From an uncultured Ramlibacter sp. (GTDB lineage: Bacteria > Pseudomonadota > Gammaproteobacteria > Burkholderiales > Burkholderiaceae_C): a DNA stretch of 64,000 bases. Below the pieces are notes generated by a model. It was not told the origin of the DNA, did no database searches, and saw nothing but the letters and a program-made list of their open reading frames with translations. Position 1 is the first letter of the stretch. Each line of letters begins with the position of its first letter. The position numbers and the translations under genes are program-made. Shown here piece by piece: positions 50,411-59,144 of this stretch. The stretch is from contig NZ_CAKZHQ010000024.1 of the NCBI RefSeq assembly GCF_936925435.1, positions 178,677-242,676 on the forward strand, written 5' to 3'.

Positions 50411-51277
50411 ATGCTCTACCCTGAACTGTTCAAGCAACTGGAGTCTGTCCGCTGGGACATGGACAAGGACATTCCTTGGGCCTCCTTCGACCCCGCCAAG
50501 TTGTCGGACGAGCAGGCCCAGACCATCAAGATGAACGCCATCACCGAGTGGTCGGCCCTGCCGGCCACCGAGATGTTCCTGCGTGACAACAAGGACGACA
50601 GCGACTTCTCGGCTTTCATGTCGATCTGGTTCTTCGAGGAGCAGAAGCACTCCCTGGTCCTGATGGAATACCTCAAGCGCTTCCGCCCCGAGCTGGCCCC
50701 CACCGAGAAAGAGCTGCACGAGGTGCGCTTCGAGTTCGAGCCGGCGCCGGCGCTGGAGACGCTGATGTTGCATTTTTGCGGCGAGATCCGCCTGAACCAC
50801 TGGTACCGCCGCGCCAGCGAGTGGCATACCGAGCCGGTCATCAAGCACATCTACACCACGCTGAGCCAGGACGAAGCCCGCCATGGCGGCGCCTACTTGC
50901 GCTACATGAAGCGCGCAATCAACAACTTCGGTAACGAGGCCAGGGCCGCCTTCAGCAAGGTCGGCGTGCTGATGGCCAGCGCGCGCCGCACGGCCCAAGC
51001 CCTGCACCCGACCAACCTGCACGTCAACAAGGCTCTTTTCCCGCGAGACACCATCCAGAGCCGCCTGCCCAACCCGGAGTGGCTGGAGCACTGGCTGGAC
51101 AAGCAGATCAACTTCGATGCGGTCTGGGAGACCAAAGTGGTCGAGCGCATCCTGCACAACATGAGCCTGCTGATGGACCGCAGCTTCAAGAGCGTGCAGG
51201 AGCTCAACCGCTTCCGCAAGGAAGTGGCCGCCACCCTGGCCACTGGCCCGGCCGTCGCCGCGCCCGGCGCGGCGTGA
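50411..51277 (+). CDS. Ferritin-like di-iron protein (acyl-ACP desaturase-like)
   Basis: The 288-residue helical protein has two di-iron ligand motifs, FEEQKH near residue 79 and DEARHGG near residue 156, as expected for a ferritin-like four-helix bundle related to acyl-ACP desaturases. The exact reaction is unknown. ATG 50411 follows an AAGGA site. Its stop overlaps the next start (GTGA), so it is translationally coupled to rfaE2, an odd functional pairing. Confidence 0.75.
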   Translation: MLYPELFKQLESVRWDMDKDIPWASFDPAKLSDEQAQTIKMNAITEWSALPATEMFLRDNKDDSDFSAFMSIWFFEEQKHSLVLMEYLKRFRPELAPTEKELHEVRFEFEPAPALETLMLHFCGEIRLNHWYRRASEWHTEPVIKHIYTTLSQDEARHGGAYLRYMKRAINNFGNEARAAFSKVGVLMASARRTAQALHPTNLHVNKALFPRDTIQSRLPNPEWLEHWLDKQINFDAVWETKVVERILHNMSLLMDRSFKSVQELNRFRKEVAATLATGPAVAAPGAA

Positions 51278-51759
51278 CGTCCCCAGCATTTCTCGGCAAG
51301 ATCGTTTCGCGCAATGAGGCGGCGGCCCGCGTGGCTGCTTTGCCCCGTCCCCTGGTCTTCACCAACGGCGTGTTCGACGTGCTGCACCGCGGCCATGCCA
51401 CCTACCTGGCACAGGCCCGCGCCCTGGGTGCTAGTCTGGTGGTGGCGCTCAATACCGACGCGTCGGCAAGACGCCTGGGCAAGGGCCCGGAGCGGCCGCT
51501 GAACAACGAGCAGGACCGCGCCACCCTGATCGCCGCACTGGAGTCGGCCAGCCTGGTCACCTGGTTCGACGAAGACACGCCGCAAGAGCTGATAGCTACC
51601 CTGCGGCCCGACATCCTGGTCAAGGGCGGTGACTACGACATGGCCAGACTGCCGGAAACTGCGCTGGTCCAAAGTTGGGGCGGCAGTGCGCTGGCCATTC
51701 CCTTTGTCGACGGCTTTTCGACCACCGCCCTGGTCGAGAAAATCCGCAAGTCCGCCTGA
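51274..51759 (+). CDS. rfaE2: D-glycero-beta-D-manno-heptose 1-phosphate adenylyltransferase
   Basis: The 161-residue nucleotidyltransferase has the signature TNGVFDVLHRGHATYL (GxFDxxHxGH), NTDASARRLGKGPERPLNN and LVKGGDYD. It makes ADP-heptose for the LPS inner core. It corresponds to the C-terminal half of E. coli HldE, and the kinase half is not adjacent here. The GTG start 51274 overlaps the previous stop by 4 bases. The stop is followed 3 bases later by the ECF41-type promoter of the next gene. Confidence 0.93.
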   Translation: MTSPAFLGKIVSRNEAAARVAALPRPLVFTNGVFDVLHRGHATYLAQARALGASLVVALNTDASARRLGKGPERPLNNEQDRATLIAALESASLVTWFDEDTPQELIATLRPDILVKGGDYDMARLPETALVQSWGGSALAIPFVDGFSTTALVEKIRKSA

Positions 51760-51762
51760 AGC

Positions 51763-51789
51763 TGTCACAAACCGGCACGCCGCTGCGTC
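51763..51789 (+). promoter_or_regulatory. ECF41-type promoter of its own sigma-factor gene
   Basis: TGTCACA (51763-51769) and CGTC (51786-51789) are separated by 16 bases, just before the sigma-factor ATG (51798). The same elements with identical spacing occur upstream of the carboxymuconolactone decarboxylase gene. Confidence 0.8.
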
Positions 51790-51797
51790 TTGCTGGC

Positions 51798-52694
51798 ATG
51801 GACAACCGAACTGCCGTCTTCCAGGGCCAGCGTAAACGCTTGTTGGCCATTGCCTATCGCATGCTGGGATCCCCGGCCGAAGCCGAGGACGTGCTCCAGG
51901 ACGCCTGGCTGCGCTGGAACGAGTCCGACACCGGCAATCTGCGCAGTGCACAGGCCTGGCTGGTCACCATCGTCACCCGGCTGGCCATCGACCGGCTGCG
52001 CGCCGTGCGGGCCGAGCGCGAGCACTACAGCGGCTTCTGGCTGCCCGAGCCGTTGGTGCAGGCCTTGCCCGAAACGCCCGAGCAGCAGCTGGAACTGGTC
52101 GATGACGTCTCGGTCGCCTTTCTCACCGTGCTGGAGCAGCTGGCGCCGGAAGAACGCGCCGCCTTTCTGCTGCGCCAGGTCTTCGATGCCGACTACGCGG
52201 ATGTGGCCGCCACCCTGGGCAAGAGCGAAGCCGCCTGCCGCCAGCTGGTGCACCGTGCCAGCGAACGCCTGCAGGCCCAGCGCCCGCGCTTCACCGTCAG
52301 TCGCGAGGCCCATCTGCGCCTGTTGCGGGCCTTTGCCGATGCCTCTGGCAGTGGCGACTTTGAACGCATCCGCAACCTGCTGCGCGAGGACGTCGAACTG
52401 GTCAGCGACGGCGGCGGCAAGGTCAACGCTTTCACCAAGGTGCTGCGCGGCGCGCAGCGCCTGGCCCAACTCTATTTCGCCGTGGCGCGGCGCCACGGCG
52501 GCGCCATCCGCCTGGTGGTCGCCGAGGTCAATGGCGCGCCGGGGTTGCTTCGCTTCATCGACGGCCGGCTGGAGTCGGTCCAGAGCTTCCAGACCGACGG
52601 GGAGCGCATCGTCGCCATCCAGGCCCAGCGTAACCCGGACAAGCTGGCCCGTGCGCAGGCGCTTTTTGACGCCGGGCCTGTCACAAAGCCCTAA
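51798..52694 (+). CDS. ECF41-family RNA polymerase sigma factor with C-terminal SnoaL-like domain
   Basis: The 298-residue protein has sigma region 2 (YRMLGSPAEAEDVLQDAWLRW), the ECF41 linker motif WLPEP (81-85) and region 4 (LAPEERAAFLLRQVFDADYADVAATLGKSEAACRQLVHRA). The C-terminal NTF2/SnoaL-like domain carries the family motif DGGGK near 205. ECF41 factors are controlled by this fused domain rather than by an anti-sigma factor. A promoter of the family's type lies upstream, implying autoregulation. The short distance from -10 to ATG (8 bases) suggests a nearly leaderless mRNA or a slightly later start. Confidence 0.93.
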   Translation: MDNRTAVFQGQRKRLLAIAYRMLGSPAEAEDVLQDAWLRWNESDTGNLRSAQAWLVTIVTRLAIDRLRAVRAEREHYSGFWLPEPLVQALPETPEQQLELVDDVSVAFLTVLEQLAPEERAAFLLRQVFDADYADVAATLGKSEAACRQLVHRASERLQAQRPRFTVSREAHLRLLRAFADASGSGDFERIRNLLREDVELVSDGGGKVNAFTKVLRGAQRLAQLYFAVARRHGGAIRLVVAEVNGAPGLLRFIDGRLESVQSFQTDGERIVAIQAQRNPDKLARAQALFDAGPVTKP

Positions 52695-52705
52695 GCCGGC
52701 GCGTC
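52679..52705 (+). promoter_or_regulatory. ECF41-type promoter of the carboxymuconolactone decarboxylase gene
   Basis: TGTCACA (52679-52685), 16-base spacer, CGTC (52702-52705). It overlaps the end of the sigma-factor gene and lies 45 bases before the TTG start of the target gene. Confidence 0.82.
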
Positions 52706-52750
52706 TTGTGGATGTGCATCCATTCACATCCACCTCATCAGGAGAACACC

Positions 52751-53215
52751 TTGAGCCAAGCCCGCCTGTCCCATTTCCGTGTTGCGCCCGAAGCCATGAA
52801 TGCCATGCTCGGCGTCAGCACCACCCTGGCCGCCTCCATGCTGGAAAAGCCGCTGCGCCACCTGGTTGACATCCGCGTCTCGCAGATCAACGGCTGCGCC
52901 TTCTGCCTGGACATGCATGCGCGTGAATTCCTGTCGACCGACCCGGACCTGCAGCGCCTGAACAGCGTGGCCGCCTGGCGCGAGGCCGGCTTTTACAGCG
53001 ACCGCGAGCGCGCGGCCTTGCAATGGGCCGAAAGCCTAACCTTGTTGGGCAGCGCGCACCCGCCGCAGGACCACTTTGACGCGCTGCGTCCGCACTTCAG
53101 TGACAAGGAGGTCGTCGAGCTGACGGTGGCAGTGGCCCAGATCAATGCCTGGAACCGCGTCAGCGTGGGCATGGCCGTGCCGGTGGCACGCAAGGCGCTG
53201 GCAGCGGCTGCCTGA
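52751..53215 (+). CDS. Carboxymuconolactone decarboxylase / AhpD-like protein, ECF41 target
   Basis: The 154-residue protein has the AhpD-type redox motif CAFCLDMH (Cys49, Cys52, His56) and the helical fold EAGFYSDRERAALQWAESLT ... AVAQINAWNR. Members are peroxidase-like or disulfide-reducing enzymes and are the standard neighbours of ECF41 factors. The start is TTG 52751 behind GGAG (52741). Its own ECF41-type promoter implies control by the sigma factor encoded upstream. Confidence 0.9.
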   Translation: MSQARLSHFRVAPEAMNAMLGVSTTLAASMLEKPLRHLVDIRVSQINGCAFCLDMHAREFLSTDPDLQRLNSVAAWREAGFYSDRERAALQWAESLTLLGSAHPPQDHFDALRPHFSDKEVVELTVAVAQINAWNRVSVGMAVPVARKALAAAA

Positions 53216-53233
53216 GGTCCTCGCCTGCAGGGG

Positions 53234-54076
53234 TTAGTGCAGGTCGCCGTACTGGGTGCCGCTCAGAGCCGGCTGACGGGTTTCCGCGTCCGGCATTTCC
53301 GTGTCTTCGAAGCCGGTCAGCAGCGTATAGCTTTGCGGGCCGTGCTTGCCGGAGCCATCGAAGGCGCGGGCGGACGCGCCGGCTGCGGACTGGTGTTCTT
53401 CGGCCGACGGTTTGCGGCTGGCTGCCTTCTTGGCGGCGGCTGCGGGCCGGGCAATACCTGCAGCGAGAGCCTGCTTGAAGGCCGCCACTTCATCGGCGTC
53501 GATGGGCTCATAGGGAGAACGGGGCTGCGCCGGGGATAAGGGGCTGGGCGCGGAATCGAGCACCGCCGGTTGTGAGTCGTTGTGCGAGTCCAGCGGTATG
53601 GGCTGCGACGAAGTGGGGCGCGGCCGGGCTCCCGGCACGCCCACGGCGACATGCTCGTTCATGCGCCAGTAGACCGAGGTGACCAGGATGTCGTAGCGGG
53701 ACTTGGCGGCTTGCGCGATCAAGGCCTCGATCTCGGCCAGGCGAGATGCTTCGCCGCTGTGTTCACGCGAAAGATCGACCATCACCAGGAATTGGCGGCC
53801 CCGAGCATCCAGCGACAGGACCTTGAATTTGTAGCTGGCCGACAGCACGCCCGATCGCATCATTGCCTCGCGCACCACGGTGTAGAGCAACTCGCGGCGC
53901 GCCATGCGCTCGTTCTTGCGATTGGCGGGCTGCGCGTTGTTGGCGGGGTGAGCATCCTTGGCGCCGCGTTTGGAGGACACCGGTCGTGTGGCGTCCATGC
54001 GCGACAGACCGGAGCTCTCTGGCGCGGAAGCATTTCTCGCTTTCTTTTTTTTCGTCAACCAGCTGAAAAGGGACAT
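53234..54076 (-). CDS. Hypothetical protein, lineage-specific
   Basis: The 280-residue product is not recognised. The N-terminus is basic and hydrophobic (MSLFSWLTKKKKAR). A central region of ~90 residues looks folded (ELLYTVVREAMMRSGVLSAS ... RQFLVMVDLS ... YDILVTSVYWRMNEHVAVG). The rest is Ala/Pro/Ser-rich and probably disordered, ending in GFEDTEMPDAE. ATG 54076 is preferred to a start 24 bases further up because it gives a natural N-terminus. The 218 bases upstream contain a small GCAACA-AAA-TGTTGC inverted repeat (54234-54248) but no gene. Confidence 0.6.
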   Translation of the reverse strand: MSLFSWLTKKKKARNASAPESSGLSRMDATRPVSSKRGAKDAHPANNAQPANRKNERMARRELLYTVVREAMMRSGVLSASYKFKVLSLDARGRQFLVMVDLSREHSGEASRLAEIEALIAQAAKSRYDILVTSVYWRMNEHVAVGVPGARPRPTSSQPIPLDSHNDSQPAVLDSAPSPLSPAQPRSPYEPIDADEVAAFKQALAAGIARPAAAAKKAASRKPSAEEHQSAAGASARAFDGSGKHGPQSYTLLTGFEDTEMPDAETRQPALSGTQYGDLH

Positions 54077-54294
54077 GGCGGAGCTTTCTGGATGGAGCAC
54101 TTAGTGGCGGCTATCGGTGTCGTTTTCTGTCGCGTCCCCTTGGCGTTTCAGTGTAGTGCGGCAATGCTGAACTTGCCGTGACGTTTTGCGCACACTTCAC
54201 GCGAGAAATCAAAGGGAAACAAAGAAAGGGTCCGCAACAAAATGTTGCAAGTGGCTGCTGCCATGCGGGTCTTGCGCGTCCCGCTTTGTAGCGA

Positions 54295-54786
54295 TCAGGT
54301 GACCGCTACGCGCTTGGGCTTGTTGACCAAGCGCCGCGACACCAGTGAACCCAGGGCCATCGCGAGTTCGAGCGCGACAGTCGGATGGCGATTGCTCAGT
54401 TCGGTGAAGCGGATGGGGGTGAGGCTCCAGATCTTGCAAGGCCCCGCAGCCTGCACAGTTGCGTTGCGCGGCAAGCGCGTGAAAAATGCGCCTTCGCCTA
54501 CGGCAGAACCCGGCCCCACGAGGGCCAGGCGGACACGGCCTTTGTCATCCTCGTAGTGAACGGTGAGCGAGCCGCTCTCCACCAAGTACAAGGTGCGGTC
54601 GGCTGCACCCTGTTCGATCAGAACCTGGCTTTGCATCAGCGCAAAGGGCTGCATGTAGCTGGCCAGCAAGTCCCACTGCATCGGCGTCATGGACGGCGAA
54701 AAGCTGTCATTGCTGTGGTTGTGGGCCACGGCCTGGATCAGGCCTTGCACGTCGAACTTGATGGGGGTGCGCAGAGGAGCGTTCAT
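54295..54786 (-). CDS. Stand-alone cyclic-nucleotide-binding (Crp/Fnr-like) domain protein
   Basis: The 163-residue protein is a single cNMP-binding fold with the phosphate-binding cassette VGEGAFFTRLPRNATVQA (Gly-Glu, Arg, Thr). Preceding strands are QVLIEQGAADRTLYLVESGSLTVHY. No helix-turn-helix or other output domain follows, so it acts by protein-protein contact rather than as a transcription factor. It could be a reader of the cAMP made by the cyclase at 22.9 kb; that link is only inferred. ATG 54786 is chosen over a GTG-type start 39 bases further upstream. Confidence 0.8.
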   Translation of the reverse strand: MNAPLRTPIKFDVQGLIQAVAHNHSNDSFSPSMTPMQWDLLASYMQPFALMQSQVLIEQGAADRTLYLVESGSLTVHYEDDKGRVRLALVGPGSAVGEGAFFTRLPRNATVQAAGPCKIWSLTPIRFTELSNRHPTVALELAMALGSLVSRRLVNKPKRVAVT

Positions 54787-54883
54787 AGTCCGCTCGACAG
54801 TAAGAGTTCCAGGCGAGACGCACAAGCGCTTTTAACTTCTGTTTACAGCTGATACCCCGGCGGCTTGAGTTGTCAGCGGAAGC

Positions 54884-56263
54884 TTATTTCCCGATACAGA
54901 AACTCGAGAAAATCACGCCCAGCAAGTCGTCTGCGCTGAACTCACCGGTGATGGCGTTGAGCGCATTCTGCGCCAGTCGCAGTTCCTCGGCCAGGAGGTC
55001 CAGGGATTGCGCCCGCTGGGAGATGTGTATGCCAGCTAGCTGCAGATGGTCGTAAACCTGTAGCAGTGCCTGGACATGGCGTTCGCGGGCAAGGTAGATG
55101 CCCTCGGGCGCGGCCTGCCAGCCCGCGACTTCGAGCAGCTTGTGGCGCAAAACCTGCAGACCTGCACCGGTTTTTGCCGACAGTTCGATGCCATCAGCCA
55201 CTGGCGCAACGGCTTGCAGCGTGTCGAGCTTGTTCCAGACGTCGATGGTGGGCACGCCGTGCGGCAGTCTGGCTGCCAGGGTCCGGGCGATGGCCGCATC
55301 ACCTTCAAAGTAAGCCGCGTCGCCCAGGCGCGTCAGGTCATGCATGAACACCACGGCGTCGGCGCCGACGATGCGGTCCCAGGCGCGCTCAATGCCGATC
55401 TTTTCCACCAAGTCGTCGCTCTCGCGCAGGCCTGCCGTGTCGATCACGTGCAGCGGGACGCCCTCGATCTGGATGGTCTGGCTGACCACGTCGCGGGTGG
55501 TGCCGGCCACGGGGGTCACGATCGCCAGTTCCGCCCCAGCCAAGGCATTGAGCAGTGAGCTCTTGCCTGCATTGGGCTGGCCCGCGATCACCACCGTGAT
55601 GCCTTCGCGCAGCAACGCACCTTGCCGGGTGCGCTGCATCACGCGCGCGAGCGTGGCTTGCAGGCGCTCCAGCTGCCCGTGCGCATCGGCCTTTTGCAGG
55701 AAGTCGATCTCTTCTTCTGGAAAGTCCAGCGTGGCTTCGACCAGCATGCGCAGATGGACCAGCGCGTCGCGCAGTGCGTGGATTTCGCGCGAAAACTCGC
55801 CGGCCAGCGAGCGGCTGGCGCTGCGTGCCGCGGCTTCGGTGCTGGCGTCGATCAGGTCGGCGATCGCCTCCGCCTGCGTCAGGTCGATCTTGTCGTTGAG
55901 AAACGCGCGCTGGGTGAACTCGCCCGGCTCTGCAACCTGCAAACCGCTGGCTGCGCCCGCCTCCAGGCAACGCGCCAGCAGCAGCTGCAGCACCACTGGT
56001 CCGCCGTGGGCCTGCAGTTCGAGAACATCCTCGCCGGTATAGGAATGCGGTGCCGGGAAGTGGATGGCCAGGCCCTGATCGATCGCCCCACCGTCAGCGG
56101 CCAGAAAGGGCAGATAAGTGGCTTCGCGCGGCTTGAGAGCGCGGCCGCAGACGGCTGCGATGACCGGTTGGACAGACCGTCCTGACACCCGCACGATGCC
56201 GACCGCGCCGCGGCCGGGCGCCGTGGCGATCGCTGCAATCGGCTGGTTGTGTCGCGCAAGCAT
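54884..56263 (-). CDS. mnmE: tRNA uridine-5-carboxymethylaminomethyl(34) synthesis GTPase
   Basis: The 459-residue protein modifies wobble U34 of several tRNAs together with MnmG. It has the N-terminal folate-binding domain ([21 protein letters not shown]), a GTPase domain (P-loop [24 protein letters not shown]) and the C-terminal catalytic CIGK. ATG 56263 is the family start; an upstream TTG at 56269 is less likely. It is the last gene of the rpmH-rnpA-yidD-yidC-mnmE block. Confidence 0.97.
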   Translation of the reverse strand: MLARHNQPIAAIATAPGRGAVGIVRVSGRSVQPVIAAVCGRALKPREATYLPFLAADGGAIDQGLAIHFPAPHSYTGEDVLELQAHGGPVVLQLLLARCLEAGAASGLQVAEPGEFTQRAFLNDKIDLTQAEAIADLIDASTEAAARSASRSLAGEFSREIHALRDALVHLRMLVEATLDFPEEEIDFLQKADAHGQLERLQATLARVMQRTRQGALLREGITVVIAGQPNAGKSSLLNALAGAELAIVTPVAGTTRDVVSQTIQIEGVPLHVIDTAGLRESDDLVEKIGIERAWDRIVGADAVVFMHDLTRLGDAAYFEGDAAIARTLAARLPHGVPTIDVWNKLDTLQAVAPVADGIELSAKTGAGLQVLRHKLLEVAGWQAAPEGIYLARERHVQALLQVYDHLQLAGIHISQRAQSLDLLAEELRLAQNALNAITGEFSADDLLGVIFSSFCIGK

Positions 56264-56306
56264 CCTCAAGGGACAAGGGCCACTTTCGCGGCCCTTGTTG
56301 TGTCTG

Positions 56307-58004
56307 TTACTTGAACTTCGGCAGATTGAACTGCGGCGGCACGCCCATCCTGGTGTTGATGATCCATTGCTGGGCGATCGACAGGATGTTGTTGGTGATC
56401 CAGTACAGCACCAGGCCGGACGGGAAAAAGAAGAACATGACCGAGAAGGCCAACGGCATGAACCACATCAACTTGGCCTGCATCGGGTCCGGCGGGGCCG
56501 GGTTCAATGCGGTCTGCAGCAGCGTCGTCATGGTCATCAGGATGGGCAACAGGAAGTACGGGTCCGGTGCCGACAGGTCGTGGATCCAGCCGATCCAGGG
56601 TGCGCCACGCATCTCCACGCTGGACAGCAGCACCCAGTACAGCGCAATGAACACCGGAATCTGCACCGCGATCGGCAGGCAACCGCCCATGGGGTTGACC
56701 TTCTCCTCGCGGTAGATCTTCATCATCTCCTGCTGCATCTGCTGCGGGCTGTCCTTGTAGCGCTCGCGCATCGCCATGACCTTGGGATTGATGGCCTTCA
56801 TCTTGGCCATGCTCTCGTAGCCCTTGGCTTGCAGCCAGTAGAAAGCGATCTTGATGATCAGCACCAGGGCCATGATGGACCAGCCCCAGTTGCCGATGAA
56901 TCCGTGCAGCTTGTCCATCAGCCAGTACAGGGGCTTGGCCAGGATGGTCAGCCAGCCGTAGTCCTTGACCAGGTCCAGGCCAGGGGCGATCTGCTCGAGC
57001 AGTTTCTCTTGCTGGGGGCCGGCGAAGAACTTGGCGTCCACCGCTTTGGTGGCGCCGGGCGCGATGGCTTCCACAGCGGCGATCATGCCCACGGCGTACA
57101 GGTTGGAGTCCACCTTGCGCACGAACAGCTCACGCTTGATCCCGTCGGGCAGGATCCAGGCGCTGGCAAAGTAGTGCTGCACCATGGCGATGTAGCCATT
57201 GGTCGATTCCTTGTCGATCTCGGCCTTTCCCTTCTCGATGTCGCTGAACTCGACCTTGTGGAACTTCTTGGCCTCGGTGTAGACCGCCGGACCTGTGAAG
57301 GTGGAATAGAACGAGGATTCGCCCGGCAGCTTGTTGCCGTCGCGCACCAGCTGAAGGTACAGCTGCGGCGAGACCGGCGCCGTGCCGGTGTTCACCACTT
57401 CGTGCTTCACGGCTACGTCGTATGCGCCGCGCTTGAGGGTGTAGGTTTTGACCAGCTTGACGCCGTTCTTGTCGGGCGACTCGAACTTCACCACCAGCTC
57501 GTTGGCGCCGTCCTTAAGCTCGCGCTCGCCGCTGACACTCATGACCGTCTTGTGGTTAGGAAAGTCGCCGCCGACCAGGCCGGTCTGCGCCATGTAGACA
57601 CGGGTGTTGCTCTGGTCCAGCAGCACGAAGGTCGAACTCTTGTCATCGGCCAGCTGCTTGAGGAACTCGCTGCGCACCAGCGCGCCGCCTTCGGTATCGA
57701 AGGTCAGGCGCAGCAGGTCGGTGGTGACCGTGATGCGCTCATGCGGCAGGGTGACCGGGCCGGTCGGCACGGCGCCCGTGGCGGGTGCCGCCGCGCCAGG
57801 GACGGCTGTGGCTTGCGGCACGGCCGAAGCGGCGCCGGTCGGCACGCTGGAGGAAGCCGCGGCCGGGACCGAAGCGGTGGCCGCCGGTTTGCTGCTGGGG
57901 AAGAACGTGGCCTTGTTGCCGTTGTGGACCTGCCATTGGTCCCACAGCATCACCATGGAAAAACCGAAGATCACCCACAGGATGGTGCGGCGAATGTCAT
58001 TCAT
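56307..58004 (-). CDS. yidC: Membrane protein insertase YidC
   Basis: The 565-residue insertase has an N-terminal anchor ([14 protein letters not shown]), an Ala/Pro-rich linker and the large periplasmic P1 beta-domain (~95-330). The conserved five-helix core follows ([44 protein letters not shown]), ending in a basic-tailed C-terminus. It inserts membrane proteins alone or with Sec. The start overlaps the yidD stop by 4 bases (ATGA). Confidence 0.97.
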   Translation of the reverse strand: MNDIRRTILWVIFGFSMVMLWDQWQVHNGNKATFFPSSKPAATASVPAAASSSVPTGAASAVPQATAVPGAAAPATGAVPTGPVTLPHERITVTTDLLRLTFDTEGGALVRSEFLKQLADDKSSTFVLLDQSNTRVYMAQTGLVGGDFPNHKTVMSVSGERELKDGANELVVKFESPDKNGVKLVKTYTLKRGAYDVAVKHEVVNTGTAPVSPQLYLQLVRDGNKLPGESSFYSTFTGPAVYTEAKKFHKVEFSDIEKGKAEIDKESTNGYIAMVQHYFASAWILPDGIKRELFVRKVDSNLYAVGMIAAVEAIAPGATKAVDAKFFAGPQQEKLLEQIAPGLDLVKDYGWLTILAKPLYWLMDKLHGFIGNWGWSIMALVLIIKIAFYWLQAKGYESMAKMKAINPKVMAMRERYKDSPQQMQQEMMKIYREEKVNPMGGCLPIAVQIPVFIALYWVLLSSVEMRGAPWIGWIHDLSAPDPYFLLPILMTMTTLLQTALNPAPPDPMQAKLMWFMPLAFSVMFFFFPSGLVLYWITNNILSIAQQWIINTRMGVPPQFNLPKFK

Positions 58005-58273
58005 GAAGACTTCTTTTGTGTGAAAGGTGAGAGCAGATCGGTGAACAGGCGCGGCTTTTCAAGGGGCACGTCGTCGTGCCCGCCGCTGCACCAGGGCTGG
58101 CAGCGCGCCAGGCGCGCCAGTGTCAGGTAGCTGCCCGCAGCCGCGCCATGCCGCTGCAATGCCTGGATGGAATAGGCCGAGCAGGTGGGCGTGAAACGGC
58201 AGGAAGCGCCCAGCCAGGCCGAAAACAAGAGCTGGTAGCCACGGACCAGGCCAATGAGCAGCGTGCGCATCAT
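58001..58273 (-). CDS. yidD: Membrane protein insertion efficiency factor YidD
   Basis: The 90-residue protein has the YidD signature YQLLFSAWLGASCRFTPTCSAYSIQALQRHG with its conserved Cys residues and amphipathic N-terminus. It overlaps both neighbours by ATGA junctions (rnpA upstream, yidC downstream), so the three genes are translationally coupled. ATG 58270 is a possible alternative start. Confidence 0.95.
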   Translation of the reverse strand: MMRTLLIGLVRGYQLLFSAWLGASCRFTPTCSAYSIQALQRHGAAAGSYLTLARLARCQPWCSGGHDDVPLEKPRLFTDLLSPFTQKKSS

Positions 58274-58698
58274 GCGCCCGCCTTGCCGCGGCCGGCAGCG
58301 AAAAGCTGCTGCAGTTCCGCGCGCACCGCCTGCTTGAGCAGGTCGGAGGTGGCGCTGATGAACTGCTTGCGGTCGAATCCGGCGCGCAAGCGCACCACAT
58401 GGGCGGCTGCCGGCAGCTGAGGCTCGAAGTCCTGGCTCACGTTGTAGATCTGGCGTTTGATGGCGTTGCGCGTGACGGCCCGGCGGGCCCAGCGCTTGGG
58501 CACCAGGGCGCCCATCCAGGCTTCATGCACAGCAAACAGGGCCTGCGGTCGTGCCGACCCAGGCCCTGTGGTGCTTTCGACAGGCAGGGCGGCGGGCGCA
58601 TCGAGCTGCGTGCGGTGCAACGCGAAGTGCGCGGTGCGGGCGACAGTGCTTCCAGCCATGACAGCCTGGAACTGCGCCCGGGTCTTCAGCCGCTGCAC
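58270..58698 (-). CDS. rnpA: Ribonuclease P protein component
   Basis: The 142-residue protein includes the RnpA core: QRLKTRAQFQAVMAGSTVARTAHFAL and the basic signature KRWARRAVTRNAIKRQIYNV that contacts the RNase P RNA. The frame stays open upstream into rpmH; GTG 58698 places the start where the family begins, but no strong ribosome-binding site is seen, so a start further upstream, overlapping rpmH, is possible. A ~25-residue Ala/Pro/Ser-rich insert is present before the signature. Confidence 0.9.
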   Translation of the reverse strand: MQRLKTRAQFQAVMAGSTVARTAHFALHRTQLDAPAALPVESTTGPGSARPQALFAVHEAWMGALVPKRWARRAVTRNAIKRQIYNVSQDFEPQLPAAAHVVRLRAGFDRKQFISATSDLLKQAVRAELQQLFAAGRGKAGA

Positions 58699-58732
58699 TG
58701 GGTGCGCCGCGAAAGCCGGCCAGCCGCCAGGC

Positions 58733-58867
58733 TCAGACGGCCAGGCGCTTGCGGCCCTTGGCGCGGCGTGCGTTGATGACAGCGCGGCCGCCACGGGTCT
58801 TCATGCGGACCAGGAAGCCGTGGGTGCGTGCGCGGCGCACTTTGGAGGGTTGGTAGGTGCGTTTCAT
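58733..58867 (-). CDS. rpmH: 50S ribosomal protein L34
   Basis: The 44-residue product begins [19 protein letters not shown] and ends GRKRLAV, matching L34 fully. It is read on the minus strand from ATG 58867 to TGA 58735-58733. The gene heads the rpmH-rnpA-yidD-yidC-mnmE block and has a clear sigma-70 promoter embedded in a palindrome upstream. Confidence 0.97.
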   Translation of the reverse strand: MKRTYQPSKVRRARTHGFLVRMKTRGGRAVINARRAKGRKRLAV

Positions 58868-58878
58868 GTTGGTTCTCA

Positions 58879-58908
58879 GGGAAACCCATGATTATCATGG
58901 AGTTTCCC
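58879..58908. repeat. Long inverted repeat overlapping the rpmH promoter
   Basis: GGGAAACCCATGA and TCATGG-A-GTTTCCC form a 13-bp inverted repeat with a 3-base centre and one bulged A. It covers the -10 element and start region of the rpmH promoter, so it may be an operator or a 5' RNA structure. Confidence 0.6.
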
Positions 58909-58919
58909 GCTCGCGGCAA
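58891..58919 (-). promoter_or_regulatory. Sigma-70 promoter of the rpmH operon
   Basis: On the minus strand TTGCCG (58919-58914) and GATAAT (58896-58891) are separated by exactly 17 bases and match four and five of six consensus positions. Transcription would start about 15-20 bases before the L34 ATG. The rest of 58868-59144 shows no DnaA boxes and no gene. Confidence 0.65.
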
Positions 58920-59144
58920 GGCGCGAAGTCCATTCACTCCGGGCATTCGCCGGTCAAGTTGAGTGCTAAAGATGTATATTTGCTTGCGAATGTCGGTCAA
59001 AGGGGGGTTGCGCGGCCGACCCGCTGGGATGCCTTCAAGCCCGCAGCGCAGCATGCCCGGCGTCCGATTTGGGAAATGGTGATTTTCACGCTACCCCACC
59101 AAAACGCTCAACCCGGTCGCGACCTTGCGCCGTACAGTCCTGGC

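Noticed and set aside
58868..59144. Replication origin next to rpmH
   Set aside because: No TTATCCACA-type DnaA boxes and no AT-rich repeats were seen.
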